Below, in pieces: positions 20,414-30,718 of a DNA stretch of 64,000 nt. Each line of letters opens with the position of its first letter. Position 1 is the first letter of the stretch. A program made the translations under genes and the position numbers. The notes beneath the pieces were generated by a model. That model did not search any database and had not been told where the DNA came from. It saw only the letters and a program-made list of their open reading frames with translations. This stretch comes from Cladophialophora immunda. Lineage: Eukaryota > Ascomycota > Eurotiomycetes > Chaetothyriales > Herpotrichiellaceae. The stretch covers positions 744,001 to 808,000 of the forward strand of contig NW_015622548.1 of assembly GCF_000835495.1 (NCBI RefSeq). Reading direction: 5' to 3'.

Positions 20414-23389
20414 ATGGACGTGGAAATGCAGATGGAGGCTCATGGGTATGTGGACTTCACTTCTCCGAGGTGTCGCGACTCGTTTCATCTGACCCTCACC
20501 AGATTGCCCACGCAATTCAGCTCCACCTCAGAGCAGCCGGAAGAGTCTCATATCGCCGACAATCTGGCTGCCTCAATATCAAATTCAGAGGCGACGGTGA
20601 ACCCAAGTCCACCCAAGCAACCTGCAGTTGATGCGCCGCAACCAGAGCCGGTCAAGACGGTGCCAGAGGCAATCACAGACGCAGTCGCAGTTGCGGAGGC
20701 AGTTCCGGACGCGGTTCCTGAGGCAGCTTCTGAGGCAGCGCTATCAGCGCCCTCAGCGCCCTCTGAAGCGCTGCTGCCTCCACCTGCCACAAATGGGGTC
20801 ACAGATCATGAAGGTGAACCTGTCCAGCAGCCTCCTACAGTTGTTCCCGACTCTCAACCTCAGACTTCTCTCGACAACCAATCTTCCACAATTCCAGAGA
20901 CCACATCAATATCCGACACCAACCTGACCGAATCATTTATCCCCTCTTCCATCCCTGCCGAAATCCAGTCCTCCGCTACACCGCTGGAGACAAGTCAGTC
21001 GACGATGGACATCTCAGAGCCCCCGGCAATCCCGCCCGAGGTGCCAGTATCTGATCTGCGCACCGCGCCCCATTCGGACGCGCTAACCCCTGAAGCTGTC
21101 GCAAAGGTCGAGGCCCAGAAACACGACATCGACAATTCTGCCGATCTACCCACGCCCCTCAAGCCAGAGGCCGCCGACAGCTCATTCCAAACCTCGTTGG
21201 TCGTAGATTCGGCCGCCACGAACATTGGCCTTCCCTCTCCACCCGCGCAGTCGCCGCCACTAGCGCCACAACAAGCGCCTGCAGCGTTGGCTGAGCAGAA
21301 GCCAGCAGATCTACCGACAGCGCAACCACTGGAACAGCCTCTAGAACCAGAACAACCGACGCAGGTCACAGAGCCAGCTCCGGCAGTGGAGCAACCCAGT
21401 GAACCCGCGCCAACACCCGCCATCCCTGCTCCAGCTGAACCCGAAGACCAAGTGATGACTGATGCATCACCGCAACCGGTTAAGCAGATCCATGCGCGCG
21501 ATGAAGATGCCGAAGATGCCGAACGTGCTGCCAAGCGCGTCAAGACAGACGAACCACGTCCACTCACCGAAGAGCCACAGTTTAAAGTCCCGGATGTACC
21601 TGCGCCCGCTGTGTCGTCGCCAGCTACGGCCAACGGCGAAACTGAGAGTTCTGCAGCGGCCACGGAGGATGGCGATGATTCAGTGACTCCAGCGCGCTTG
21701 GCGCATATGAAGAAGGTGATCTCAAACCTCAAGAAGAGCAATGCTTCTGGGCCTTTTAGACTTCCCGTGGACTATGTTACGCTCAATATTCCGAATTATC
21801 CCGAGATCATCAAACAACCCATGGATCTAGGTACAATTGACCAGCGGTTGAAGCGCAACGAATACACGTCGGTAGCCACGTTCGTTGCTGACTTTGAATT
21901 GATCGTGACCAATTGTTTCACTTTCAACGGTCCCGACCACGGTGTTTCACAGCAAGCCAGGAAAATGAAGGCATCGTTCGATGGTCAGATGAGGAATCTC
22001 CCAAAGGCCAGCATCGAGGAGCCTTCGAAAGAGGTCAAGAAAGCAGTCAAAAAGCAAGAGCCGACGAGAACCGCGCCTCCACGCCGACCATCTGTGAGCA
22101 CGTCTACGACGAATGTCGGTGCAGCTAGTTCACCCAGCTCTGCAGCCCCACCAACACCCGCTTTTGCGCCAAATCCGGATGGTATGCCTCTTATCCGGCG
22201 CGATTCGAGTTTGACGGATGGTCGACCTAAGAGAGCTATTGTCCCGACCAAGCGCAATTCGGAGTTCGGAGGTGGCAGACCTAGAAAGAAGAAGTACGAG
22301 TTGCAGCTGAAGTTCTGCGATGAAGTCCTGAAGGAACTCATGAACGCCAAAAACTGGCAAGCAAACCAATACTTCATGTATCCCGTGGATCCGGTGGCCC
22401 TGAACATTCCGACGTACTTCCAGATCATCAAGAAACCGATGGATTTGTCGACCGTCAAAACCAAACTCCAGAACAACGCCTACGAAAAAGCCAAGGACTT
22501 TGAGGAGGACATCCGTCTGATCTTCAAAAACTGCTTCAAATTCAACCCCGAAGGTGACTTGGTCAACTCTTCTGGTCATCAATTGGAAGAACTGTTCAAC
22601 AGGAAATGGGCAACCAAAGATGACTGGCTTGCTGCACGAGAGCCACCGTCGGTTACGCAGTCTGATGTGGATGACGATGAGGAGGAAGAAGAGGAAAGTG
22701 AAGTTGAAGCAGAGGGCGATAGCGAAGAGGAGCGGAACGAAAAGATCAAAAAGCTACAGGCGCAGATCGAGGAAATGTCAAAGCAGATGGGTGAATTGAC
22801 GCAGAAGAAGGTCAAGAAATCCAAATCCCCCCCCACGAAGAAAAAGGAGAAGACGAAACCCAAGAAGGAGAAATCGGAGGGCGCAGTCTCCAAACCTAGC
22901 AAGGACAAGAAAGAAAAGAAGAAGCCACAGCCCAAGAAACAAGAGAAAGACCGATATGTCACGTTCGCCGAGAAGCAATACATCTCGAACGGGATTGCCA
23001 TGCTGCCGGAGAAACAAATGCAGGAAGCGCTGCGTATCATCCAGCAGAGCGTTCCATCCTTGGCCAACAGTGATCAAAATGAGATTGAGCTGGATATCGA
23101 GGAAGTCCCTAACAGTGCACTTCTGAAGTTGCTCGGCTTCGTCAAGAAGTACGCTGGTCCGCCTCCCGATGAGCCGAAAGTGGAACATACCGAAGCGTAC
23201 CATGCGCCTGCCCATCACAAAAGCAAGAAGAGCAAGCCTATGAGCAAGCATGAGCAGGAGGCACAGATTGAGGAATTGAAGGGCAAGCTGGGAGCATACG
23301 CCGGACCGATTTCTCCGAATGCTGTACCCTCGATAGAGACGGGCGATAGTAGCGACGATGACAACTCCGAGGAGAGCGAGGAGGAGTAG
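20414..23389 (+). CDS. bdf1: BET-family double bromodomain protein Bdf1
   Basis: Reads acetylated histone H4 and links it to transcription (TFIID, SWR1 in yeast). Two exons are favoured: 20414-20445 and 20503-23389, with a 57-nt intron (GTATGT, branch CTGAC, acceptor CAG) giving 972 aa. The intron has no stop and is a multiple of three, so retention would only add 19 residues. Residues about 30-400 are Pro/Glu/Ala-rich and disordered. Bromodomain 1 spans about 413-520 (RLPVDYVTLNIPNYPEIIK, acetyl-lysine Asn in FTFNGPDH). Bromodomain 2 spans about 613-715 (YPVDPVALNIPTYFQIIK, KFNPEGD). An acidic patch, a Lys-rich tract and an ET domain at about 838-900 (EIELDIEEV) follow, and the protein ends in a Ser/Glu/Asp tail. 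All family modules are in the usual order. Confidence 0.93.
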   Translation: MDVEMQMEAHGYVDFTSPRCRDSFHLTLTRLPTQFSSTSEQPEESHIADNLAASISNSEATVNPSPPKQPAVDAPQPEPVKTVPEAITDAVAVAEAVPDAVPEAASEAALSAPSAPSEALLPPPATNGVTDHEGEPVQQPPTVVPDSQPQTSLDNQSSTIPETTSISDTNLTESFIPSSIPAEIQSSATPLETSQSTMDISEPPAIPPEVPVSDLRTAPHSDALTPEAVAKVEAQKHDIDNSADLPTPLKPEAADSSFQTSLVVDSAATNIGLPSPPAQSPPLAPQQAPAALAEQKPADLPTAQPLEQPLEPEQPTQVTEPAPAVEQPSEPAPTPAIPAPAEPEDQVMTDASPQPVKQIHARDEDAEDAERAAKRVKTDEPRPLTEEPQFKVPDVPAPAVSSPATANGETESSAAATEDGDDSVTPARLAHMKKVISNLKKSNASGPFRLPVDYVTLNIPNYPEIIKQPMDLGTIDQRLKRNEYTSVATFVADFELIVTNCFTFNGPDHGVSQQARKMKASFDGQMRNLPKASIEEPSKEVKKAVKKQEPTRTAPPRRPSVSTSTTNVGAASSPSSAAPPTPAFAPNPDGMPLIRRDSSLTDGRPKRAIVPTKRNSEFGGGRPRKKKYELQLKFCDEVLKELMNAKNWQANQYFMYPVDPVALNIPTYFQIIKKPMDLSTVKTKLQNNAYEKAKDFEEDIRLIFKNCFKFNPEGDLVNSSGHQLEELFNRKWATKDDWLAAREPPSVTQSDVDDDEEEEEESEVEAEGDSEEERNEKIKKLQAQIEEMSKQMGELTQKKVKKSKSPPTKKKEKTKPKKEKSEGAVSKPSKDKKEKKKPQPKKQEKDRYVTFAEKQYISNGIAMLPEKQMQEALRIIQQSVPSLANSDQNEIELDIEEVPNSALLKLLGFVKKYAGPPPDEPKVEHTEAYHAPAHHKSKKSKPMSKHEQEAQIEELKGKLGAYAGPISPNAVPSIETGDSSDDDNSEESEEE

Positions 23390-24128
23390 TTTTTTGACAC
23401 TCACATCGCGCTTGATGAGTGATGGGGGAAACATCGTTTTTGCATTGGCGCTCGGAAAGAAGACCAGAAATCGATTGGGGAGCCACGCAGAGCAGCCGAT
23501 GGCAGTCAAACAGGCACACATTTTAACGCCCAAAGCTAAGGCTGCAAGGAATGAATTCGAAACGCACACACTGGGCCTCGCGGGACAGTTGAGATTGGCA
23601 GTTTACGTTTGTAGACAGTATGCAATTTTGCTGGAGAGGAAGAGCAAGCCAGCAGACACTGCGCTTGAGCTGGAGGAAAGACGAAGATGAACTGAATGAA
23701 CAAAAAATATCAAAAGAGTCAGTTGCTGCCAAACCAATTCATTTCTTGCTCTGTTCCCTGTATAGTCCAACTTTTAGTGTGAGATGCCAGTAATGGACAA
23801 GGAGTTATGTAGCCAATCGTTTTCAATTCTCGGTTCTGTCTGATCCAAGCTCCACGCCGAGGAGGCCAATTCTGAGTCAAAATTCACGCTTCACAAATAA
23901 ATACGAGTCCCGAGTAGTGTTTGGTCTCGACGACCGGCGACCGGCGACCGGCGACCGGCGACGCAGCCGCCGCCACGTAAGACCAACTGCGAGTTTGGAT
24001 CTTGACGGTTGTGCTTGTTTGCCCCGTCTTTGGGCGCATTGGTCCTCTCCAATCGTCGAATTGTCTGGCTGCCAAATCATCGAGAACGGCACGCGACCGG
24101 GTAGACACTCCTGTGGAAACGGGGCAAG
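23390..24128. other. Intergenic, 3' of bdf1 and promoter of next gene
   Basis: No supported gene. An AATAAA-type motif near 23895 could serve a plus-strand transcript. The heptamer tandem listed separately lies about 170 bases ahead of the next start. Confidence 0.45.
23931..23961 (+). repeat. CGACCGG heptamer tandem, 4 copies
   Basis: Four perfect copies of CGACCGG plus a partial fifth (CGA), in the promoter of the gene at 24129. It could be a microsatellite or a clustered binding site; the sequence alone does not decide. Confidence 0.8.
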
Positions 24129-25775
24129 ATGATTCCCCTGGTCGCGGCGTCGGAGTTGGAGGCCAACCCGGCCTTTGCGAGGCTGTGGGAATACCTTACC
24201 CGGGAGGCACTGGCGGAGGATGGGTCGAGTAGGAAAGAAGAGCGCGAGAGGGAGCGGCGGTGGAGAGCAGGGAGGAGGACGAGAAGCAGACGTGAGAAGG
24301 GCGACGGCGGGAGAGGAGGAGGATTGAGTGGGTGGCGTGAGACTGGAGAGGAAGAAGTGTGCGGCGTGGGTGGTGATGGCGTGGTGAGAGGGGGTGGTGC
24401 AGGGCTTGGATATGAAGATCGAGATCGAAATCAAGAACCAGAACAAGAACAAGAGGATGAAGACGAGGACGTTGTCGAAGATGATGAAGGAAGAGACGAA
24501 GACAAGAAAGAGAGACAGCAGAGTTTAAGCCTGGATGAACAGCTCCACGCCCTCCGGGTCGAGAGGGTCAAGAGGCGCATCCTCCGCGACGTGCTCGAGG
24601 ATGCCGCCCACCTCGACCTCTCCGCCGGCCACACTCACGCCCAGGGCGAAGATCTCCGTCAAGGGAGTGAATCTCTACAATCACGCAGCGCAGAGACGCG
24701 CAGTCGAAGTGGGAGGCGAATACCGGTACCCGTCTCCACGACTGCGCCTGTTACACCAGCTGGAGCTGCGAAGAGCGATATCGCAGATGTCACGAACAAA
24801 GACCTCGATCTTCAGAGTCATGCGACAGCAACGGAAAAATTCAGAACATCTGGGGAGATGGACAATGCGGGTGCTGTGCGGCCTACTGGGAATTATCTCC
24901 CGCAGAGCGTCGGAGAGCTTGTTCGTGTCGTCTCAGCGTATTTGCATGTCAGCCTTGAAGGGTCTGGAGATCTCTTCCCATCGTCAAACGAGAGTGATAC
25001 GCGGCAGCTGGCTTTCACACAGGAAAATGGCGGGACGGAGGAGGATGAGAAAGAAGAAGGCCTTCTCTACGAGGACATCCTGCGCTTCAAGGCGAACATC
25101 GCTCCTATCGCTAACGCGGTCTCCTCGCGCCTCGTCGAGCTCGAGTCGTCGCTCTGTGTCTTGTCGAATATCGCACTTGACCACAGCGATGACAATGAAG
25201 ACGAAGAATATGGCCGCGCCGAAGGGATGCAAGGCCGCATGCGTCCATCTCAAAGTCTGCACGAAAGCATCCAAGCCCAACTATCCCACCTCTCCGACCT
25301 CCGCGATACCCTTCTCCCATCCTCTCTCACCACACTGAACACAACTCTTCAGCACCTGCTCACTCTCCAGCGGCATCTCCTACAATTGCAGATCCAGCAT
25401 CTCGAAACCTCCAAGCACGGCGTCCTCTCTCGCTACACCATGTCAAAGATTGCGTTCCTGGACACCGTGGCGCAGGCTATGGCGTTGAAGGTACAGGTTC
25501 TGGTGTTGGAAGCGAGAAGAGAGTTTCAATTCTCCCCGGAAGTGGAGAGGAAGAAGGAAGTGATCAGAGAGAAGATGGCCGAGGTGGAAAAGGAGGAAGA
25601 TGAGTTGGATGAAAGGATCAGGCTGTTGGACGGCGTGTTGGCGGAGTATGAGGCTGTTGATCCGGGAACGGGGATCATGGGGAAACTGGGAGTGAGGTAC
25701 AAAGAGATTGAAGAGGAGATGGAGGGCGTCAAGAGAGATATTGAGAAGCTGCAGAGACAAGCAGCGAAGCGTTGA
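24129..25775 (+). CDS. Coiled-coil protein, possible augmin (HAUS4-like) subunit
   Basis: Open frame of 548 aa. The start (ENPAFARLWEYLT, residues 12-24) followed later by long amphipathic helices resembles fungal HAUS4-type proteins, which as part of the augmin complex recruit gamma-tubulin to spindle microtubules; this is a weak, pattern-based suggestion. Residues about 35-145 are low complexity (Arg/Glu/Gly, then Glu/Asp runs) and could contain an unspliced intron, for example from a GTAGGA donor at 24229, but no decisive acceptor was found. Residues about 310-440 are helical (VSSRLVELESSL, LQHLLTLQRHLLQLQIQHLE). Residues about 470-548 are a strong coiled coil rich in Glu, Lys and Arg. No membrane segment or catalytic motif is visible. 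The C-terminal half is certainly coding-like; the N-terminal structure is less sure. Confidence 0.6.
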   Translation: MIPLVAASELEANPAFARLWEYLTREALAEDGSSRKEERERERRWRAGRRTRSRREKGDGGRGGGLSGWRETGEEEVCGVGGDGVVRGGGAGLGYEDRDRNQEPEQEQEDEDEDVVEDDEGRDEDKKERQQSLSLDEQLHALRVERVKRRILRDVLEDAAHLDLSAGHTHAQGEDLRQGSESLQSRSAETRSRSGRRIPVPVSTTAPVTPAGAAKSDIADVTNKDLDLQSHATATEKFRTSGEMDNAGAVRPTGNYLPQSVGELVRVVSAYLHVSLEGSGDLFPSSNESDTRQLAFTQENGGTEEDEKEEGLLYEDILRFKANIAPIANAVSSRLVELESSLCVLSNIALDHSDDNEDEEYGRAEGMQGRMRPSQSLHESIQAQLSHLSDLRDTLLPSSLTTLNTTLQHLLTLQRHLLQLQIQHLETSKHGVLSRYTMSKIAFLDTVAQAMALKVQVLVLEARREFQFSPEVERKKEVIREKMAEVEKEEDELDERIRLLDGVLAEYEAVDPGTGIMGKLGVRYKEIEEEMEGVKRDIEKLQRQAAKR

Positions 25776-26584
25776 AGTAGAAGCAGGTGGGATGCGGCGA
25801 GGCTGCAGTTCAGCCTCACTAGCCTTGTTGCACATACGTCACCCGGTAGTCTTGGCTCAGTCCAACGAAGGGATCTTGACTCTTCCCGCTACCAAGTCAG
25901 GTTCCTCCTCCTCAATATTGCCTGCCTATTTGTTCTTTAGCGTCGATGATGCATGAAGAGGACAACCACGGCCATCTTTGCCGTTGAGACATTTCTACCA
26001 ACGGACTCAATTGCTTCTTCTCCGGCCAGGCATCAACGAACAAACAACAACCCAAAAAAATGGTAGGCCACAGGTGGTGATGGGCACACTCTGGAGCACG
26101 TCTTCTGGGCAAGGACAACGACTTTTTGGCTCGCGAAATTCCGTCCTTGACCAATCCCTCCCCTTGTCAGTCGGTCAGCCAGTCGGTCGCAGGCTCCTCG
26201 GCCACGGCATGGGACTGAGAAGCGGGGGCGCCTTCTGCGAGTAAAAGAGAAGCTTCTTGCCTGCAGCCATCTGGCCAACTTCTGGCAATAGCGAATCAGA
26301 ACCATAGCTCGACTGCGCCCGTGGCATGAAAATACGAGGCGTCTCGCCAACGTGACCGACGCCTTGTCGGTGCAGCAGTTCGTTCTTTGTCATGTTCCAG
26401 CCTGACCGATTCAAGCTCCTTGGCCCTCTCGCTCTGTGAAATTATAAAGCGGGCATGGCACACAACCCGGCGCACCAGGACCAGAGTCGTCGTCTTTTCT
26501 TTTGGCTAGAAGCCTTTGCCTTGTGCACTTTGCACCCGTCTTTTTGCTGGTGTCTGCGTTTTGCCCAGATAGCTCATTATCATC
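25776..26584. other. Intergenic, promoter of the Clr5-ankyrin gene
   Basis: No supported gene. The last 150 bases contain a TATA-like element, listed separately. Overlapping open frames on the minus strand (26033-26414) show no coding character. Confidence 0.45.
26443..26448 (+). promoter_or_regulatory. TATA-like element
   Basis: TATAAA in the context AATTATAAAGCGGG, 142 bases before the ATG at 26585. Spacing is plausible for a core promoter with a leader of about 100 nt. Confidence 0.45.
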
Positions 26585-29500
26585 ATGACCGCGCCGCACA
26601 AAATCTCCAATGACGACTGGCGGAAGCATAAAGCGACCATCTGTCGCCTCTACAAAGACGAGGACATGCCTATGACCCGGCTCATACGGGTGATGTCTGA
26701 GAAGCATTGCTTTGATGCAAGGTAATTACGTCCCTGATACCGTCTTGGTTCAAGCTCACATTTCCAACAGCAAGCCACAGTACATGAGGCAGTTCAGAGC
26801 ATGGGGAGTCCGCAAAAACCAGAAGGGCGATTTCTGGAAAGACTTGAGTCGACTGTTGAAAAACATGAAGCTCAACGTTGCAGACGTGGATGTCTTCTTC
26901 AACGAACGGCTCATCCCGGAGAGAAAACTAAGAAAGCAGCTCCCCAGATACGACCTTCCCACATGGACGCAAACAACTGCGAGGTGTCGAATTCCAGACG
27001 GGATATTCATCCGCCCAAAGATCCAGATACCACGATCTCTAATCATCTCATTGCCATGGTATCAAATATGCTCTCAGCTCGAAATAGCTATGTCAAGTTC
27101 AGCAACGAGAATGGATCGCCCCCCGTCGCCTTTACCATCCGCCGTCGTGGATGTCACCGATGGGTTCCTCGGACTGGACTACGATGGCTACTGGAAAGAA
27201 GGTGTCCTTAGATTATCACTAGAAACCGACATGGATCAACTTTGCCTTCCCTACCTTGAATTTGCAGAGCATGGTACGGTGCAGAAAGCTCCAAAATTCA
27301 ATAACATCGTCAACACTGCTATTGCTGGCCTTTTGGATCTCCCACCTTGGTGGACTAGGCGGGAACTTTTCGCGCACACCATGGCTCAGATCGCAGTGTA
27401 CATGCCCGAACGGCGGCCTGGAGAAACCGAAAACATCGTCAATCAACTGATCGACCCCAACTCAACAACGAGGATGCAGGTTTTCATGTCATTTGCGGCG
27501 CTCGTGCTAGCCAACAACCTTCTGGACAAGAAACAAGTTGACGCTTTCGTCATTACGCTAGACGAAGTGGCTGGGCCCAGTGCTTTTGATATGCTCACTT
27601 TGAGGGATGACCCCAGTACTGGCGCCATCATCTCAGAAGTTCTCTTTGCAGCCGTGAGAACGGACAAAGGGGGCCTAGTGAAAAGCGCGCTGAGGAACGG
27701 GGTGAATGTGAATCGCAGGTCTACTGGCTTCTACTCGCAAACCTTGATTGTCGATGCAGTACAGCGGAATAAAGTTCGCATCGTCGAGATGCTCGTGGAT
27801 GCTGGTGCTGATATAACCCCGGGAAGAAGGGACGTCCGACGCGGACATGAATCCGGATGCCCATTATTCCAGTATTCGGTTAAGTGTACTGCTTCGGAGT
27901 ATTACCAGTTTGGAGATGTCTACTGCTGTTGCGAGACTAATTGGGCAAAGATAGAATGTCCCATTGCCGCTGCTGCCTCTTCATGTAGTGCTGACAAACT
28001 CATCCCTCGACTGCTGAAGACGTCAGTATCAACGCTGGCAGGTCCTGTGATGGTGAGTGCCATGCGAGGCGGTGCCAACAGGGAAACAGTTGAGTTGCTC
28101 CTGCGAAATGGTGCGTCGGCGAATGAATGTTCCCTACAGTACCATCACTACCCCTTCGGTATCGACGATGACCGGAATTGCACAGCCCTGTCCGCGGCGG
28201 CATGTTCTGGTGACATGGAGATGGCCAGACTGCTCCTGGACTATGGTGCAAATCCAAATGGCCCGATAACATGCGGACACAAAAGAATCATCGAAGACTG
28301 GGCCGAGCAGCTTTACCAGTCGCCCCTCGTTGTTGCTGCAAAACGTGCAAATTTGGACATGGTCCGGCTACTGATTGAACGTGGCGCAGACCCAAATTGG
28401 TCGATTTTGGACATGTTGGAAGAAAGTAGAAGGGAGGAAGCTATTCAAGAAATTGAGTGGACAAGAGACAGTTATGCCGATAAGAATACTCGAATTCTCG
28501 TCCACTTCCCCCTACAAGCCTCAGCACTTCTTGAAGATCCAGCCATCACGGAATACCTGATAAGCAAGGGAGCAGCAGTGAACCCAGGTCATGGCACGCC
28601 ACCTTTGTCAATTGCAGCGTACCATGGAAGAGATGCGACGGTCGACTTATTGATAATGTGGGGAGCCACGATCAACCCAGTCAACGCCAAAGCGTGCAGC
28701 CTTTCCCCCCTTCAAGGAGCAGTGTGTTCAGGAAAAGAGAATATGGTGCGGCGGATGATCTCTGCCGGAGCAGACCTGAATTGGTGCTCATCTGGGAGAT
28801 GGGGAGGCACCGCACTTCAATGCGCCGCCGAAAGAGGACTCGGTGCCATCTTCGACATCTTGCGATGCGCAGGTACCAGACTCGACTCTTCCTCGACTCC
28901 GAACCATGCAACGACAATTCTTCAAGAATTTGTCAAACACCGTGACTACGACCGGTCACTTGGGCTGCTGCAAGACGGAGTGTCTCCTAACGGCGTGAGC
29001 AAGGATGGCTCCTCGCCGTTACTAGCAGCCATTCTGCGTCGGGATGTGAGCCTCATATCCCTTTTGCTTGAATGGGGCGCGGATGCCGATGATGCGCATC
29101 CGAAGCCCGCGCTATATTACGAGCAGGTAATGCCCCCATATCTTGCTCATAATATCAATGAGATGCTGCAGGAGGACCCAAACCACTCCCTACCTCCTCT
29201 CCACTGGGCGGTTGTTATGGGCAACTTGGATGTTGTGACCCGTCTATACAATGCCGGAGCTGACGTGAACAAAACTGATTGCTCTGGAGACTGTCGTGAA
29301 AACACTCACGGCTTAACTGCCTTGCATCTGGCCGTTGCATGCAAACACAAGAACATTGTCGAATTTTTGTTGGGCGAAGGGGCCGATGTCAACTCCATCT
29401 TTCGCTATACTGACTTTGACATACTCCAATCGCCAGTGACTATCTCAGTCGGAAACTCAGACTATGAAATTACGAAAATCTTACTTCAACATGGGGCAGA

Positions 29501-30308
29501 TCCATATCTGGGCCAACTCGGTAACAACAAGATCCAGGAGGACGCCCGGCAACTTCCGCGTGACCTATTTGCCCTTGAGGAAGCATGTCTCCGTGGAGAC
29601 GTCCAGATGGTTCGCCTTTTGATGTCTTCCGGGGTCGATGTCCGTGTTGGATATCCTTTGGTTTTCACTTTTCTCGGTGAAGCTATATATGATACTTCTA
29701 GGATTACCGAGCAGAGACGGGAGATTATGGAACTGCTGCTCGCTGGCGGCGTGGAAGTCAACCACCGAGCCGCTGACATTTTCCCACCTTTGCAGGCTGC
29801 TCTTCGCTGTGATGGCTCCACACAATCTGTTCGTGCGATAAGACTTCTGTGTGCTCGTAGACTCATTGAGATGGGTGCCGAAATCAATGCTGTGCCGTCC
29901 CGTCGCTACGGTGGGAGGACTGCGCTTCAAGCTGCTGTTCAGACCGGCGAGGTTGAAATTGTCCAATACCTGCTATCAAAAGGGGCAGAAGTCAACGCTC
30001 CAGCGGCGCCAGACCGCGGAGTTACAGCCCTGCAAGCTGCCGCAATCAAGGGCTACTTGCGTATCGCACAAATTCTTCTGGAGTATGGCGCTGAGATTGA
30101 TGCGGATCCAAGTCCTAAGCATGGCAGACGGGCAATTGACGGAGCAGCGGAATGGGGACGCATCGACATGGTGAAATTGCTCCTGGATAACTACGACGGA
30201 CCTCGACCCATCTCAAAGGTCTGCGAAAGTGCAATGAAATACGCAAAGAAGGAAAACCAGTGGTACGTGATGAAGTTTTTGGAGTCTTACACACCGCCGA
30301 AACAATGA
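26585..30308 (+). CDS. Clr5-domain ankyrin-repeat protein, 1224 aa
   Basis: Two exons: 26585-26721 and 26771-30308, with a 49-nt intron (GTAATT...CAG). The splice completes an N-terminal Clr5 domain (residues about 9-65: DDWRKHKATICRLYKDEDM, then YMRQFRAWGVRKNQKGDFW), a small helical module found on many Pezizomycotina proteins, often with ankyrin or TPR repeats. A unique region follows (about 100-340). From about residue 345 to the end come at least twelve ankyrin repeats, recognisable by units such as VEMLVDAGAD, ELLLRNGAS, RLLLDYGANPN, RLLIERGADPN, EFLLGEGADVN, YLLSKGAEVN and ILLEYGAEID. There is no NACHT or catalytic domain. The role is unknown; large repeat proteins of this kind are suspected in recognition or nonself-response roles. 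A HET-domain gene lies 4 kb away. Confidence 0.88.
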
Positions 30309-30718
30309 GATCGAGCGCGGCGTGACGCTGTAGCGTACGAGGAAGAGATTAGTCGGACCGTGCCGACAATTTTGGTGACGTCTCGACGAGCGTGTTGATT
30401 GGGCTTGAAACAGGACGTTTGAAGGAGCTCTGGGGAATGATGGAGCGCAATGAAGGTCTTTGTTCCGGTCGGTTTGGCTGGTTACTGGCTCGAGTGAAGC
30501 TGGCCGTTCATCTGGCAAAGTATTTCGTTCATCGAAGGTAGATTCCCTTCCAATGTTCTATGCTCTCTATTCATGGTATGATGTTTCATCACGATCATAG
30601 CCTTCCCATAATCATCATCAATTCATGCTCGTCATCGTCTCGGTGCATATCGCCCATGTATCCCAGTCCTACCCCCTTCTTGACCCTCGCAGCATGTTAT
30701 CCTCGGGCCACCCTACAA
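30309..30718. other. Convergent intergenic region, no gene seen
   Basis: Lies between the 3' ends of the Clr5-ankyrin gene and tsr1; it holds only the shared 3' regions as far as I can see. Confidence 0.5.

Noticed and set aside
20995..21741. Long minus-strand open frame (248 codons) inside bdf1
   Set aside because: Antisense shadow of a Pro/Ala/Ser-rich coding region; its composition (Gly/Ser/Cys-rich) mirrors the sense codons.
24229..24530. Intron in the low-complexity part of the coiled-coil gene
   Set aside because: The donor is weak (GTAGGA) and no acceptor clearly restores a better protein; left as a note, since the frame is open throughout.
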